Part shown: positions 11,501 through 22,943 of the stretch, in pieces
Position numbering within the stretch: the stretch's first letter is position 1
Layout: each line of letters opens with the position of its first letter
Assembly: GCA_964017195.1 (NCBI GenBank)
Contig: OZ024887.1
Location: 67,597,228 to 67,661,227, forward strand
From: Siderastrea radians
Taxonomy: Eukaryota; Cnidaria; Anthozoa; Scleractinia; Rhizangiidae
Length of the DNA stretch: 64,000 nucleotides
Reading direction: 5' to 3'
Notes under the pieces: model-generated
The model's database searches: none
What the model was told of the DNA's origin: nothing
What the model saw: only the letters and a program-made list of their open reading frames with translations
Program-made: the position numbers and the translations under genes

Positions 11501-14500
11501 CCGCTTGATCATAGGAAATATTTGTAACTTACCAAAAGAAATTTTTCTGTTAAAAGAAGCATTTTCGACATTTTTGGCACGGGGTGGCACATGATGTTTC
11601 CCAGGACGTTAGCCTGTTGTAGACTCTGAGATAGTTGAAAAGCAAAAGCAATAAAACACATGAAGACTGAGTGTGGGAATGGGCCCCACGTGTTTTATTT
11701 CTGTTGGCTTTTGCTATTCTACTGTCTTGAAGCTTGCAACAGGCCACCTGGATACAGAATGATAACTTGTCATTGGGGAGCCAGTCAGAGTGCTTGCTTC
11801 ATTGTTCATTTGCAGGGGTCTTCTCTATGATAATTATCCAACAACACAGACTGAATCACTGATTGAGCAGAAGTTTAATTAAAAGTAACTTTCTTTGTCA
11901 GTTTAGCTGAATAAAACATGTATGGCCACGTCAATAATGATGCTACACCATTGATGTTCTCTCCACACATGCTTTTTTATTCATTTTCACTGTTCACACA
12001 CAAGCGATTGAAAATGATCAAAACTCTACTCTGTAGTTCAAAAACTTCCGTTTTCTGGCAAGAACGTCATGCTAGCCCACATATAAGGCACTAATGTGAA
12101 GGTAAGTGAGTACAAGTGAAGGGAAGTGAGTACAAATGAAGGAAAGTGAGTACAAATGAAGGAAAGTGAGTACAAGTGAAGGAAAGTGTCTGTTAGTGGA
12201 GGTAGGTGCGTTAATCAGTTGGTGTGTATATTCATATAGGATTGTAATGTTATTAGTGCCTTATATGTGGGCTAGCATGACGTTCTTGCCCTATATGTGG
12301 GCTACCATGACGTTCTGGCCCGTTTTCTATTGCTCTGATCATATATGTGATGGAACCAACCCTTATAACAAGTCTTTGTGTTTGTCCCTTTTTTGCTGCA
12401 CATTTGTCAATAATAAATCTATGTTACCTAAAATCTCCACTGAACTATTTCTAAATTCTTTTTCAAAGAAAAACATGCAAAAAGCATACGAATAAATGGG
12501 ACATCGACTTTGATATTTTCTTTATAGGTTTGCAGCTTACAAGAAGTGGAAATTTGAAGTTGTAAATATCAGTAAAAGTGATCAGGGTGGAATTAAGGTA
12601 GAATTCAATTCCTTTAATTAAAATTATTGTAAAAAAAATATAATTCGGTGGTGACTTTTATGGAGAATTCCTTTGATGTTGTAAGATCAAATTTTACGAG
12701 AGATTCGTTTGTTTGTCTTGTAGGAGGCATCCGTGAGTATTGTGGGCAGTGGTGTGTTTGGTATGATGAAGGTAAAATTATTTATTGTCATTCTATTATT
12801 CACAAGTTTCTCCCTTAGCGTTAAGTAGGCCTCATCAGGGGATGGGTGGGGGTAAAGTTGTCGTTACTGAGTTGTATTTTGGGATGAAATTGAAAAGAAA
12901 CTTTCTTCATATCGAGAAAGGTATGCGAAAGAAAAGACGAATACATTTCGGGGGCCGGAGTGTGGATGGCCTGTTTTTCCGTGGAAAATAAAAGTATAAT
13001 GTGGTTTGCGGCATGAGTTGAACTTGAAGGATCACTTGAACTTTTGGTAACTCGAATAGTTTTGCGTTGACGATCCGAGTTATCGCCAGAGAGTTTTACT
13101 GTAGTTGGTATGATTTGTTTGTACACTGAATAAGAAATTGTGTAGCGTTATTTCTTGTATTTTTTTTTTCAGTTTGAAACTGGCGTTCATCGAGTACAAA
13201 GAGTTCCCCTAACAGAGACAATGGGTCGCATTCACACTAGCACAATGACTGTAGCGGTGTTAGCTCAACCTGAAGAGGTGAGAGTCAGCGTAGCTGCAAG
13301 ACAACGGCAAACAGAAAGAACTTTAGTGGTCTCATACACCTTACTGTTGGAAGCAGGATTAACCTAACCCAGGATTGCAGCGTTAATTTGAAATACACTT
13401 TATTTGCAACTTAATGGTGGGGATTCCTTTTAAGTCTTTTTTTCTACGATCAACTTTGATTGCTTTCAAACTGTCACTGGAAATTAGCAGGGAAAACGCT
13501 TTTAACAAGAGAATCAGAAACTTTGATCAACAATTTTTCACATAAACACTGAACTGCTTCGTTACTCTCGTCACATACACCGCTCTAAAACAGACACCTC
13601 CGGCTGGTTATTTCAACGACGTTTAGACGTTGTTTAACAAAACCGCGGTGTAAATCAGTTTTCATCTGGCCATTAACCCAATATTTTAACGTTGCTTGCT
13701 ATAAACAGTGTCAAGAAGGCATATAGCCCAGACTAAAATACTATTATCTACTCAAAATGATCCTCTCATAAATGATTTGGAGGTCCAGCCGTTGTTGTAA
13801 ACAGCGCTCTAGGTTATGGACCTAGCCTGCGAACAGACTTCCCGGAGCATTCAGGCGGCGCGAAACGCCGAGTAAGGGAAGGCTTCCCTCATTTTTGCCC
13901 CAGCCGTCTGAGTGCTCCGGGAAGCCTGTTCGCAGGCTAGGTTAGACCTCGTTTAAATATCTGGCCCTAGATTTTGCCTCTGTTGTACTTCATTGCTTTA
14001 CTTCTTCCCCCTCGATCCCTCCCAACGGACAGCTCTCTAAGATGGACATTCCGATATTGTCTGGAGCTTTTGACTGTAGCACACTTCATTACTAGTGGAT
14101 TGCGAGGAAAAATCATTTAAAAGTCTGTAATAGTGTCCATGCGTAATACCTGTGAGCTTTTGTCAGGAAATTTTAGTAAATTCGCAGTAACATTTCGCTG
14201 GGCTTTGTATAAATCAGAAGTAACAAATTAGAATATTTTAAAATCCTTTTAATCGTGCGATAAACTTCTGGAAACTAAAACTTATGTTGTGCATTTAAAT
14301 GTAGGTTTTTGCCTGTGTTTTCTTGGACGTAATCCCTTTTTGTGTTACTGTTTTTCAGGTGGATATAGTGATTAATCCAACCGATCTAAAAATTGATACA
14401 TTCAGAGCCTCAGGGTGAGTGATTCGTTTGCCACAATCGGAACATTTCAGTCCTTTCCAATTTATATTTACGGCTGCCGAGTATTTCTCTTGCGTTCTTC

Positions 14501-16786
14501 TGTCTTTCCAAACCATTGTTTGAATTTTCATTTCATTCTTAGGGCTTGATTGTTCACAAAGGATCATTTCAGCTCGACTTCGTGAACTGACTTCGTAGTT
14601 GCATGAAGAGGGTTCCGGTTCGACCTTACCCCATTTTTAATGTACACACTTGGGCGTACGAATTCAAAACATGAAAACTTTCATCTTTGGACCATCTACG
14701 CTATTCCGATTGCACTCGAGTTGAAATTCATCATCTTATTACAACGAAAACTCAACCCTGACCAGACTAAATTTAAACCCGCACTGAAATTCGTCATGTG
14801 ATATAAGCCCTGTACTGAAGCGGTTTGGAAGGCCTTTTAGGAATAGAAAGAGGCTAGGTAACAATGCAAAATTTCTTGATACCATTTTTTTCAGGGCTAA
14901 TATACATCGAGAAATACTGATTTTTTCGAGGGAATTTTAATACCTTCGTGTAATTTCAAAGCGTGAACGAAGATTGTCTGTTTTTAAAACTTAACCGAAG
15001 AGTACCCAAAGATTGCATGTTAGTGGAGATCAAGCCTGGCGGACTGATGAGTGCCCGAGTACGAGTATCGTATCTGAACGCTTGCAGCATTAACGCTCTC
15101 TTTGCAAGCATTCTTCGTAACCAGTAAAACGAATTCAGAAGTATGAAGTATGTTTTGTTGTTCATTTCAGCGCTGGGGGACAGCACGTGAACACGAATGA
15201 CAGTGCTGTACGAATAACTCATCTGCCTACAGGAATAGTTGTCGGCTGTCAAGAAGAAAGGTCTCAGATAAAGGTACAGCTTAGAGTGTTACTATCATGC
15301 ATTTATCAGGAGTGACCGAGCGATCTAGATCCAGGACTTCGCGATAGTTCAATATGTGTAGGTGCATTACTTACAAAAAAAGGCAAGGTAGGTGAACGTT
15401 ATTCGTTTGTCTCACGATGGAGTCACTTTAACAATCAGTCATAAAAATGAGCATTTATATCCGACTTGAAAGTGTGAGTTGAATTTGTGTTTATTAGCTT
15501 CAGTGGTGAAGTTTTCCAGTCAGTGATGGTTCTTGGCCGAAAACTGCAGTTGTGTTCAACACACGATTTCTGCATGGGAATGAACGTCAGCAGATGAAAA
15601 TTGCCTAAAAGCATTTAAGAAAAGACAAAAATATGAATCTAAAATAATGTTTTTATTTAATAACAGCTACTTTTTTTTTTTACAGAATAGGAACAAGGCA
15701 TTGCAAGTATTGAGGGCGCGGCTGTATGATATTCAGCGGCAAAAAGTTGAGTCAGAGAGAACTGAAGCCCGCAGAAAACAGGTCAGCAGTCATTTAAGAA
15801 TTCCCTTCCCAGAAAATACGTAGATTGGTTTTGGGTTATCGTATTTCAGCATACACCTTGAAGAAGTGATGGCATAACTGTTGAATCAACTTGACGAGTT
15901 TCTTTTATGTTATTTTAGATCGGGACTGGGGAACGCTCAGAGAAGATCAGAACCTACAATTTTCCACAGGTAAGTCTAACTGCAGGTTTACGCCATTTGT
16001 GTGGGCAAGATTTTTATTTGAATTCATAGTTCACCTCTACACTTTGTCCGATTTTGACTGGGTGAAATCAAACACATGACGCAACTGTGTTCCTGGAAGA
16101 AAACTGTCAAGAAATAGAGACCCGGATAGATGATTCCGCGTCGGCAGGTCTCTGCCAACGAAAAACTCTTACTAGTCATATTTTCTCGAGGGGGGAGTTT
16201 TTTTGCGATTCCAGCTAAATGCTCGGTGTTTAGTTCATAGTAAAAAGGCTACCTAGATTTCACTGACAAAGTACAAATATGCTGGCAAACAGGTTGTTTT
16301 GAAGTTATCGCATAAAAGGTGTGAGGTAGTTGAGTGGGGGGAAGGGGGGGGGGGAGGGGGCATAATAAAGAAATTGGTTTGGGAAAATAAATGAATATGG
16401 GAGTCTGATGGACCGATGGTCATCCTGCTCTTGCATAGTAGAAACTCCGTTAGCTTGAGCTGGAGTGTAAGCCACGTCAACCAAAGAAAAAAAAATGGAA
16501 TTCCGGATAAGTCTGCCTAAAATTAATCTTAGGTCAATAAAATTGCATCTTTTTTTGCAGTTCTGCGTTTGTTGAACCATGTTGGCCCAATGTTTTTCTA
16601 TGTTACCTCCATTAGGGTCGAGTAACTGATCATAGGATAGGAATGACCGTGCACGGCCTGGAACTGTTTCTTGAAGGAGAAGACAAGCTTCATGATATGG
16701 TCCTGGCTTTGCAGTCTCAGCATGAAGCCGAGGTTTTACAAGATCTTACCAGTCAATATCAGGCTGGAGAAAAACAAGCGAGATGA
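8525..16786 (+). CDS. MTRF1L: Mitochondrial peptide chain release factor 1-like (MTRF1L type), 14 exons
   Basis: Coding exons: 8525-8609, 9798-9904, 10005-10106, 10589-10693, 10770-10842, 11359-11416, 12528-12597, 12724-12771, 13173-13277, 14359-14414, 15171-15273, 15686-15781, 15919-15969, 16616-16786. Junctions are GT/AG and frames fit, giving 409 aa. The protein catalyses peptidyl-tRNA hydrolysis at stop codons; the catalytic motif GAGGQ is at residues 270-274. The codon-recognition loop reads [14 protein letters not shown], with PLT at 228-230, the PxT type of RF1 without the insertion found in MTRF1, so it should read UAA/UAG. The block [19 protein letters not shown] and the C-terminal [14 protein letters not shown] are almost bacterial RF1. 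The first 28 residues are basic, lack acidic residues and look like a mitochondrial targeting peptide. Exon 1 has an alternative donor (GTAAGT at 8586) that keeps the frame and would remove 8 residues. A possible AATAAA is at 17100-17105. Confidence 0.92.
8645..9053. mobile_element. Inverted-repeat DNA element (MITE) with 8-bp target duplication
   Basis: Ends are GGCTTTCGTTACTTTTAGGG and the near-complement CCCTAAAAGTAACGATAGCC, continuing inwards as GACTCGCGCTA / TAGCGCGAGTC. The element is flanked on both sides by GTTTAGGG (8637-8644 and 9054-9061), an exact 8-bp target-site duplication. The interior has a direct repeat of ATCAGTGCTTAACCCTAAA (8810s and 8870s) and copies of CAAAAATGACGAATT. 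It has no coding capacity. An 8-bp duplication is typical of hAT-type transposition, so a non-autonomous hAT-like element is the best guess. It sits in intron 1 of the MTRF1L gene. Confidence 0.8.
12057..12326. repeat. 39-bp perfect inverted repeat around a 20-bp minisatellite
   Basis: The left arm 12057-12095 (starting GGCAAGAACGTCATGCTAGC) is the exact reverse complement of 12252-12290. Between them, about four and a half tandem units of 20 bp (GAAGGAAAGTGAGTACAAAT and variants) run from 12098 to about 12187. A further partial direct copy of the right arm (CTATATGTGGGCTACCATGA) follows at 12291-12326. The structure lies in intron 6 of the MTRF1L gene and could fold into a long hairpin. Probably an inverted-repeat transposon that carries or acquired a minisatellite. 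Confidence 0.8.
13821..13941. mobile_element. TAGCCTGCG hairpin element, intronic copy
   Basis: Arms CCTAGCCTGCGAACAGACTT (from 13821) and its near-complement ending CTGTTCGCAGGCTAGG (to 13941) pair over about 29 bp; GC-rich loop. Flanks GGTTATGGACC (left) and GGTTAGACC (right) may be a target duplication with a 2-base difference. Same end sequence as the elements at 27567-27654, 53463-53589 and 60972-61053. In intron 9 of the MTRF1L gene. Confidence 0.7.
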
Positions 16787-19238
16787 CAAACGTTCTAGCT
16801 GAAAAGGTTGAAGGTTCTGGTGTTCAAATCAAAAAATCAATGCGAATCATTTTGCTGCTCTATCCCTCTGCCTTTAAAGTACTAAAACGAATGCATGAAG
16901 TACGAGAAGATGGCGTTTGGTTTAGGATTTAATTGCCAGGAAAACTTTCGTGATGTGAACCCCAACCTAGGAACATAAAAAAGCGTCCTCTTTCGAGGGA
17001 TCACCGGAAGAGAGACTCTGCATAAACTCACCACAGTGTATCTACACAACCTGGTTTCTGAGTACAACAGTTAAATACTATGGTGCAAGAAATTCAAATA
17101 ATAAACTTACATTATCAAGACCTAGCACGAAGTACCAAGAACGCAATTTCTCTTACACAACGGCTCCGTTCTACGGAATGGTTTGCCGCAAACAGCGCTT
17201 TTTTATTGGGCTTTCTTGCGGCAATCGTGTCAACCAAACTAAATTTGTCATATTCAATTATTTTTATTTTGAACTCATGAATTTCCGTGGATAATCAAGT
17301 GTGTTTGGAGGTGTCTTTCTTTTTTAATTTGAGGATTTCTACTATGTATAGATACGTATATGTAATACTAGCAGGCTAGACATTTTGGATTTCTCGGAAA
17401 TTGGTCACTGGAATCAGATATACTATTAAAACTTCAAACCGCGAAAACTGACAAGAGATTTGTTAATTCAGTTTTTAGCTTCATAATTCTTGTGTACTTT
17501 CAACGTTATAAGCGAGTTATATTATCTCAATAATTTTTACTACAACACACTATGTTCTGGTGTATCATTATGTGCGGTAAATATTTTACTTTTCTATTTT
17601 TGGCTTCTTTACATCTTTTTGTTCAATCTCAGTACAAGGTTAATTATTTAAAGCTTGAGAGTTTTGAGTTTCCAGTGTTTTTGTACAATTTAACCGACAA
17701 AAGCCAAACTTGTTTATTTAGATAAGAGATAAAAAATCTTATATCGGTTTCTGACATGTTGCTACTGTACATGTCGGGCTGAAATATAGCTGTTTTTACT
17801 TGTCGCGAGGTTTTTTTAAATTTCACTTTCTGAATGCCATGGAAACAAATTAATTCTCCTAAAAAATTCCCGTCACCTGTTTCAATAGATAAACTTAGCT
17901 GTCGGCAATTTATTTCTGGTTCTTTTGTTTGTGCATTATTGAGAAAGTAAAGGCGTCATTTTCATTTCAGTGAAAATCCTTAGTGAGAAGTTGATTGTCA
18001 AATCACTTCCAAAGTCCGACCAGATTAAGAATTATTTTATTTATTTATTTATTTCACTTAATGTTGCGGTCCATTGCATTCTACTTTCCAAATCAACAAA
18101 TACCTGTAAAATTACGATAATCGAAATTAAAATTCAAATGAAAATTAGTTTGGGTTTTCATAGTCAGTTACAAACCAGTAATAAAAAACCTACGAAAAAC
18201 GTAACAGATTTAAAGTAATTTCGATCTGGTAAAAATACAGAGGCAGTGCTTTTCAGTGGCTCAATTCACTTTTGTTCCAGAAATGTTTTTATAACAGAAC
18301 ACCATTTAACACATTAGCAATGAACTATAGCTAATTCTGTTTTAGAATACCTCCAAATGGATATAAAGTTGAGGAAAATTTCATCTTTTTGCACGTAATT
18401 TCAAAATAATGAACATTTCTTGAGCCTGCTGCAATGTCCATACAAAGAATTTCATTTTTTTTTCTTATACACTAAATGACATGAAACACGTTTAGAGGGA
18501 TAAACCACAGGCGACCTGACTTCAACTTTCTATTATTTATTTATGCCAATTATAGAAAGAAGGGAATATGAATTATTTGAGGCGAACCAGAAATAGTAAA
18601 ATGCATTGCTGCACGTTTTCTGGAAGAGATTGGCGAAAATTGCTTTCAGCAATGTGCTAGCTTTCTTTTCAGGCCGTTTGCCTTTTTCTAATTCATTATT
18701 TTCCTTTTTTTTCTTTCGATCAAGTAAGCTTCATCTTTTTGAAGGGTCTGCAATTACAGCATATGCAAATCTCAGGACTTCTGTGTATGCTGTGTGCACT
18801 CAACTAAAACGTGAATATTTTAAATCGACCGTGCTTGAAATGGTTTCCTCAAGAGGATGGGACGTGCATTAACTCCATGATACCGTAAGTGTCATCTTCA
18901 AATGACTTCTGCTCGACGTGTGTTATTTCAGAAAGACCTTGAATTTGCATAAAGATAAAGATTGACAGACAGGCGATTTATGGGCCAAATTACGTTCAGC
19001 TAGTGGAATATATCACAGGCCTCAACATCGGATATACGCACGATATTTATGAACCTCACTTTCAGCATTTAAGCTGCCATGAAATGTCAATGTAACGGTG
19101 ACACTGGCTCATTAACACAGGAACAAACAAATCGCTACTGAAAAGATACTGAAATTACAAGTACGCGCCTTTGACGATCGAAATTGCCGTTGATTTGTCG
19201 CAAGAATTTTAATTCAGGGATATTGCTGGACTCCATCA
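16787..19238. other. Intergenic, no gene supported
   Basis: AT-rich sequence between the MTRF1L gene and the first Mab-21-like gene. Only short open frames without recognisable domains are present. A TTTCAG-type acceptor (AATTCAG at 19212-19218) just before the first Mab-21-like start could end a 5'-leader intron. Confidence 0.5.
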
Positions 19239-20345
19239 ATGGCGAAAATTGACGAAGCACTTAATAGTTTTCTCAAGGCTCACGCTGAAAGCTTCATTTA
19301 TCAACGGCAAAAGAGACTTATGGAAATCGAAAAAATAATCAATCCGATATTAGCGGAAGTGAAAAAAATTGATGAGAAGTTTGACTTTGAGGCTTTCAGT
19401 CCAAATGGCTTTTATAGCATCAAGTCGCCAAGCCACTACGAAATACTTGTAATTTTGCGGGGGATAGATCCGGAAGAAATAGCTATCGAGGATGGACAAA
19501 CCCCGCCAGGATTTTCACTTGCTAAGCTGTCGGGAAAAAAGATGATTTCGCGCTGGAGATTTTGCAGTGGAAACAGCAACCCCAGTAAAGTTTATATGTC
19601 GGCTAAGATTGTTAAAGAGAAGCTTTATGAGCATGTCAAACGAGTAGTGGATAATGGATCTTTTCGCCGAGAACAAGAAGGAAAATTTTGCATCGAAGTC
19701 GACGAAAACCGCGACGACGATGCGATTTGGCTGTCGATCAGCCGACACGATGTGGAGTCGTACAGCCTCGATCTCATCCCAACAATTCCTTGTCCCGGGC
19801 GCTGGGTGTTTTCCGCGCACGGGTGGGAATCTAGGCAACCTGATTGGCTGAGCAAGAGAATGAAAGAGGATGTAGTGCGAAGTGGAATCCATTTAGTTGC
19901 CAGGCAACCGCCCAGCAAGTCATCTTACCAGTGGCAAATAGATTTCCCTGGACCCATGAGAAAGTTGCTTGAACTGGACGTGGGATGCCGCACAAAATGC
20001 TTTCTTATCCTTGAAATTATTCTAGAAGACATGCAGTCCGGCAGACGCGGATGTGATCCGTTTCATCTAGAAACACTCATGATGCACGTGACCGAACGAT
20101 TTCCGGTCAAATCCCTCTGGAGCGATGACAAACTCGCCAAGCGTTTTATGGATGTGATGAAAGAACTGCAACAGTGTCTCTTGGATAGACACCTTGGGCA
20201 CGTTTTTCTTCCAGACGTAAATTTGCTTCGAGATGTTGATGAACTGGCTTTGGATAACTGCAAAGAAGGAGTTGAGAAAGTTCTACGAGATCCTGTAAAA
20301 TTTTTCGGCGAATTTGAACTATTTAAATACACTACTTCCTTGTAA
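19239..20345 (+). CDS. Mab-21/cGAS-like protein A, single exon
   Basis: 368 aa, one exon. The order of motifs follows Mab-21 family nucleotidyltransferase-fold proteins: an N-terminal helix region, GFYSIKSPSHYEILVILRG (57-75, position of the GS/E-x-D core), GFSLAKL, VYMSAKIVKEKL, LDLIPTIPCPGRW (position of the third acid), GCRTKCFLILEIILED (the usual KKCL-ILK block), and a helical C-terminus ending RDPVKFF. In cGAS-like enzymes three acidic residues bind metal. Here the first is replaced by His66, while Glu68 and Asp178 keep the other two places. Catalysis is therefore doubtful, as in vertebrate MAB21L proteins. The cGAS zinc-thumb pattern is not seen. Cnidarians carry many cGAS-like receptor genes, so a role in nucleic-acid or dinucleotide immunity is possible but not shown; a developmental Mab-21-type role is the alternative. 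A paralogue follows 957 bp downstream. Confidence 0.8.
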   Translation: MAKIDEALNSFLKAHAESFIYQRQKRLMEIEKIINPILAEVKKIDEKFDFEAFSPNGFYSIKSPSHYEILVILRGIDPEEIAIEDGQTPPGFSLAKLSGKKMISRWRFCSGNSNPSKVYMSAKIVKEKLYEHVKRVVDNGSFRREQEGKFCIEVDENRDDDAIWLSISRHDVESYSLDLIPTIPCPGRWVFSAHGWESRQPDWLSKRMKEDVVRSGIHLVARQPPSKSSYQWQIDFPGPMRKLLELDVGCRTKCFLILEIILEDMQSGRRGCDPFHLETLMMHVTERFPVKSLWSDDKLAKRFMDVMKELQQCLLDRHLGHVFLPDVNLLRDVDELALDNCKEGVEKVLRDPVKFFGEFELFKYTTSL

Positions 20346-21302
20346 ACAGGATAAATTTGCAGACTGTTTACAAAAGGAAAAGGCTGAATCAGTGCAATAT
20401 TGTGTGCGAGCGAGACGTCTTGTGCCTGTCTTCTTATGACTGACAAAAGTCAGAACAGTAAAGTACAGTTTTGCAATCTCAATTAGGTTTAAATTACAAT
20501 AGTTGAAGGAGAATGACGTCATCATTAGTCTATTGGCTAAAACGAACGCTACCTTAGGCGGGAACCCATTCATATGTTCAGAACCTAGCCTTGGTTTTAT
20601 ACAGAAGCAAATTAACTCGGGAATGATCCCCAGGATATGATCGCGTCTTAAATGTTTGCGCGTTCCTCACTACGTTGCGATTTAAAACTATACAATTTTT
20701 TTTCTTGAACTAGTTTTTACTGCTTAAATTTCTCGCCTACGTTTTTTCTCGTGTCGAATTACAATGCGGGAATATACTTTCTGAATTAATAGTAGCGGAG
20801 GGCTTTAATTCACTTATTTTCGCCAGATTGCTCAAATTTTTAATTAGGAGAGGCCACTGCAATTATCCTTGAATTTAAAAGAAAAAGCCTTGATACATAT
20901 ATATGGGTAATTAATTCGTCATAGGATGAGCGGCAATTAATACAGAGCTATTGAAATATGTTAGCTGAAAAAGGATTTTTCTTAGGAGCGAATAAAAGAT
21001 GGATTTGCGTTATCGTGTCTACTGACGATTAAACTTTAATAAGGAAATAAATGTTTCATAAACGTGCTTAGTTTTTTGTTACTACGCCAATAGAATATTT
21101 AACATTGTGTGCAAGTGGTCAATTAACCAATACCACTGTCGTCTCTCACAAGCTCGTCACAAATGTATCCCAGTTACGGGCTAAATGTTTTTAGTTTGTG
21201 GTCGTTTCGTTCCTAGCAAAGGTTTTTTTCACGGAGTCGTCTAAATACATTGTAGGCGCAAAGTTCTCCATCTTTCTTTGACTCTGCTTTTCAAGAGATC
21301 AC
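20346..21302. other. Intergenic spacer between the two Mab-21-like genes
   Basis: No gene, transposon end or clear repeat recognised. The stretch CTTTTCAAG at 21287-21295, directly before the second start codon, could be a splice acceptor for a 5'-leader intron, but no donor can be assigned. Confidence 0.4.
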
Positions 21303-22943
21303 ATGGAAGGATCTAATGCTGTGTCTGATCATTCCTCGACTGACTCCGATCATTGGTTAAATGGCTTTCTTCAAAAGAAATGTGAGGAAGCACGAAAGCG
21401 TGTCCAAGAGGAAAGAAACCTTTGGAACGACGAAAATGCCTACGAAGACCTCGACCTTTCGGGAATCTTCAACTTTGATAATTACGAGGAATCCAACGGA
21501 CTAAGTGGTGAAGAGATTTTGTCTGTTCAAAAAAAGGATTCAAGTGAGCTGGCTCAAACAAAACCTACGCCATTCCTCGTTGGTACGACGATTCACGATG
21601 AACAAACAGCAGGGCACGTAGGCATTCAAAAGCTCAGGGAAGATGGAGTTACAACTTTGCATGAGGCTCACCAGTGTTTCAATTTAAGTCCAGCGATCCA
21701 AAGAGTTTCGTCATCCAACGAACCTATATCGATTGAAGACGACAAGCTACGAGTTGCGCACGACACTGGTCAGACGCCTTCGGCAGATCACGCTCCACTA
21801 GAAAGCAGTAACGCGGATTGGGATTTTGAAACCGAGTTAGTGGAAGTAGCGAGTATGGGCATCGTTCATTCAAAACAACAGCTCTTGCAGGCATTAAACG
21901 ACTTCAACGTTAATGTTGTGGAGCGGGAACGAGCGAACTTCAGACGAACGATGAAGCAAATTGAAGAAACAGTCAACGAAGTCTTGGAGGAGGTGGAGCA
22001 ACTTGACAGCAGTTTCAAGCTGCGTAGAATGAGGCCCGATAGTTTCTACGAGGTGAAGTCGAGGAGCGAAGTGGACATACTTGTTGTGCTTGAAAACATC
22101 TCGCAAAGTGAATTTGTCATTGAGGATATGAAGACACCCACTGGATTTGCCCGAATACGCGTGATGTCATCTTCAAATATGGCAACGTCGTCAGACATGA
22201 CGTCACCGCAAGGTAAGTTATTCCACTGGTGTACAGAAACACAGTCAGGTGAAATCTATTTATCGCCGAAAAAGTTGTGCAAGGCATTCGCAGCTTTAGT
22301 TTCTAGAGCGGCTGGCAAAATTTTGAGAAACGGTTCCAGCGTAAACCGGCGACGAGTTTCGTTTTGTGACACAGAATCTTCCGTCCCTTTCACCGTCAAT
22401 CTCATTCCAACGGTCGCATGTCCGCAGACATGGCCTCTTTGTGCTTACTGGCTCAGAAATTACACTAAGAAATGGCCGGTGGTGGGTGTAAAGGATGACG
22501 TCATTTGTGGAGGGATGCACCTTGTTGCCGTGGCAACGGGAAAGGAGATCGACCCTTTGTGGCGAATAAGCTTCTGCTCAGCTCGGCGCCATCTCCTCCA
22601 GTCTGATTGCGAAGGAAAAAAGAAATGTCTACGCATTTTGAAAGTCCTCGTCGACAAAGATTTGTCACGACCCAAAGCACTCGTACCGCTGTACCTGGAA
22701 AACATAGTACTGTGGGCAAGTAGGAAACATTGGCAGCGGGAGGAATGGGCCGACAACATGTTACCAGGCAGATTTCTGGAGATGCTAGCAGCGCTGCACA
22801 AGTGTTTGGAGAACAATGACTGCTACAACTTTTTTGTACCAACTATGAATCTGTTCAACGACTTGAAACCCGATGATGTCAAAGTATTAGATACGAAAGT
22901 GAAAGATGTCTTACAGGATCCTGTGAAATACCTGAAAAGTTAA
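21303..22943 (+). CDS. Mab-21/cGAS-like protein B with long N-terminal extension, single exon
   Basis: 546 aa, one exon. Residues 1-190 are an acidic, Ser-rich extension without a recognised domain, apart from a short charged helix (FLQKKCEEARKRVQEERNLW, 22-41). From about 205 onwards it follows the Mab-21 plan: MKQIEETVNEVLEEVEQLD, DSFYEVKSRSEVDILVVL, GFARIRVM, IYLSPKKLCKAF, FTVNLIPTVACPQTWP, KKCLRILKVLVDKDL, and a C-terminus ending LQDPVKYLKS. The first two acidic catalytic positions are present (Glu256, Asp258), but the third is Asn366, the opposite pattern to protein A. The shared order and endings show the two genes are paralogues, though clearly diverged. Regulation and subcellular place cannot be read from the sequence. 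It could be an inactive scaffold, a divergent nucleotidyltransferase, or a receptor. Confidence 0.8.
   Translation: MEGSNAVSDHSSTDSDHWLNGFLQKKCEEARKRVQEERNLWNDENAYEDLDLSGIFNFDNYEESNGLSGEEILSVQKKDSSELAQTKPTPFLVGTTIHDEQTAGHVGIQKLREDGVTTLHEAHQCFNLSPAIQRVSSSNEPISIEDDKLRVAHDTGQTPSADHAPLESSNADWDFETELVEVASMGIVHSKQQLLQALNDFNVNVVERERANFRRTMKQIEETVNEVLEEVEQLDSSFKLRRMRPDSFYEVKSRSEVDILVVLENISQSEFVIEDMKTPTGFARIRVMSSSNMATSSDMTSPQGKLFHWCTETQSGEIYLSPKKLCKAFAALVSRAAGKILRNGSSVNRRRVSFCDTESSVPFTVNLIPTVACPQTWPLCAYWLRNYTKKWPVVGVKDDVICGGMHLVAVATGKEIDPLWRISFCSARRHLLQSDCEGKKKCLRILKVLVDKDLSRPKALVPLYLENIVLWASRKHWQREEWADNMLPGRFLEMLAALHKCLENNDCYNFFVPTMNLFNDLKPDDVKVLDTKVKDVLQDPVKYLKS

Noticed and set aside
12098..12190. 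CRISPR-like array
   Set aside because: The 20-bp units are directly adjacent without unique spacers and lie in an animal-type intron; it is a minisatellite.
19239..22943. Calling the Mab-21-like pair active cGAS enzymes
   Set aside because: Each lacks one of the three acidic positions, and the zinc-binding thumb is not visible; activity cannot be claimed.
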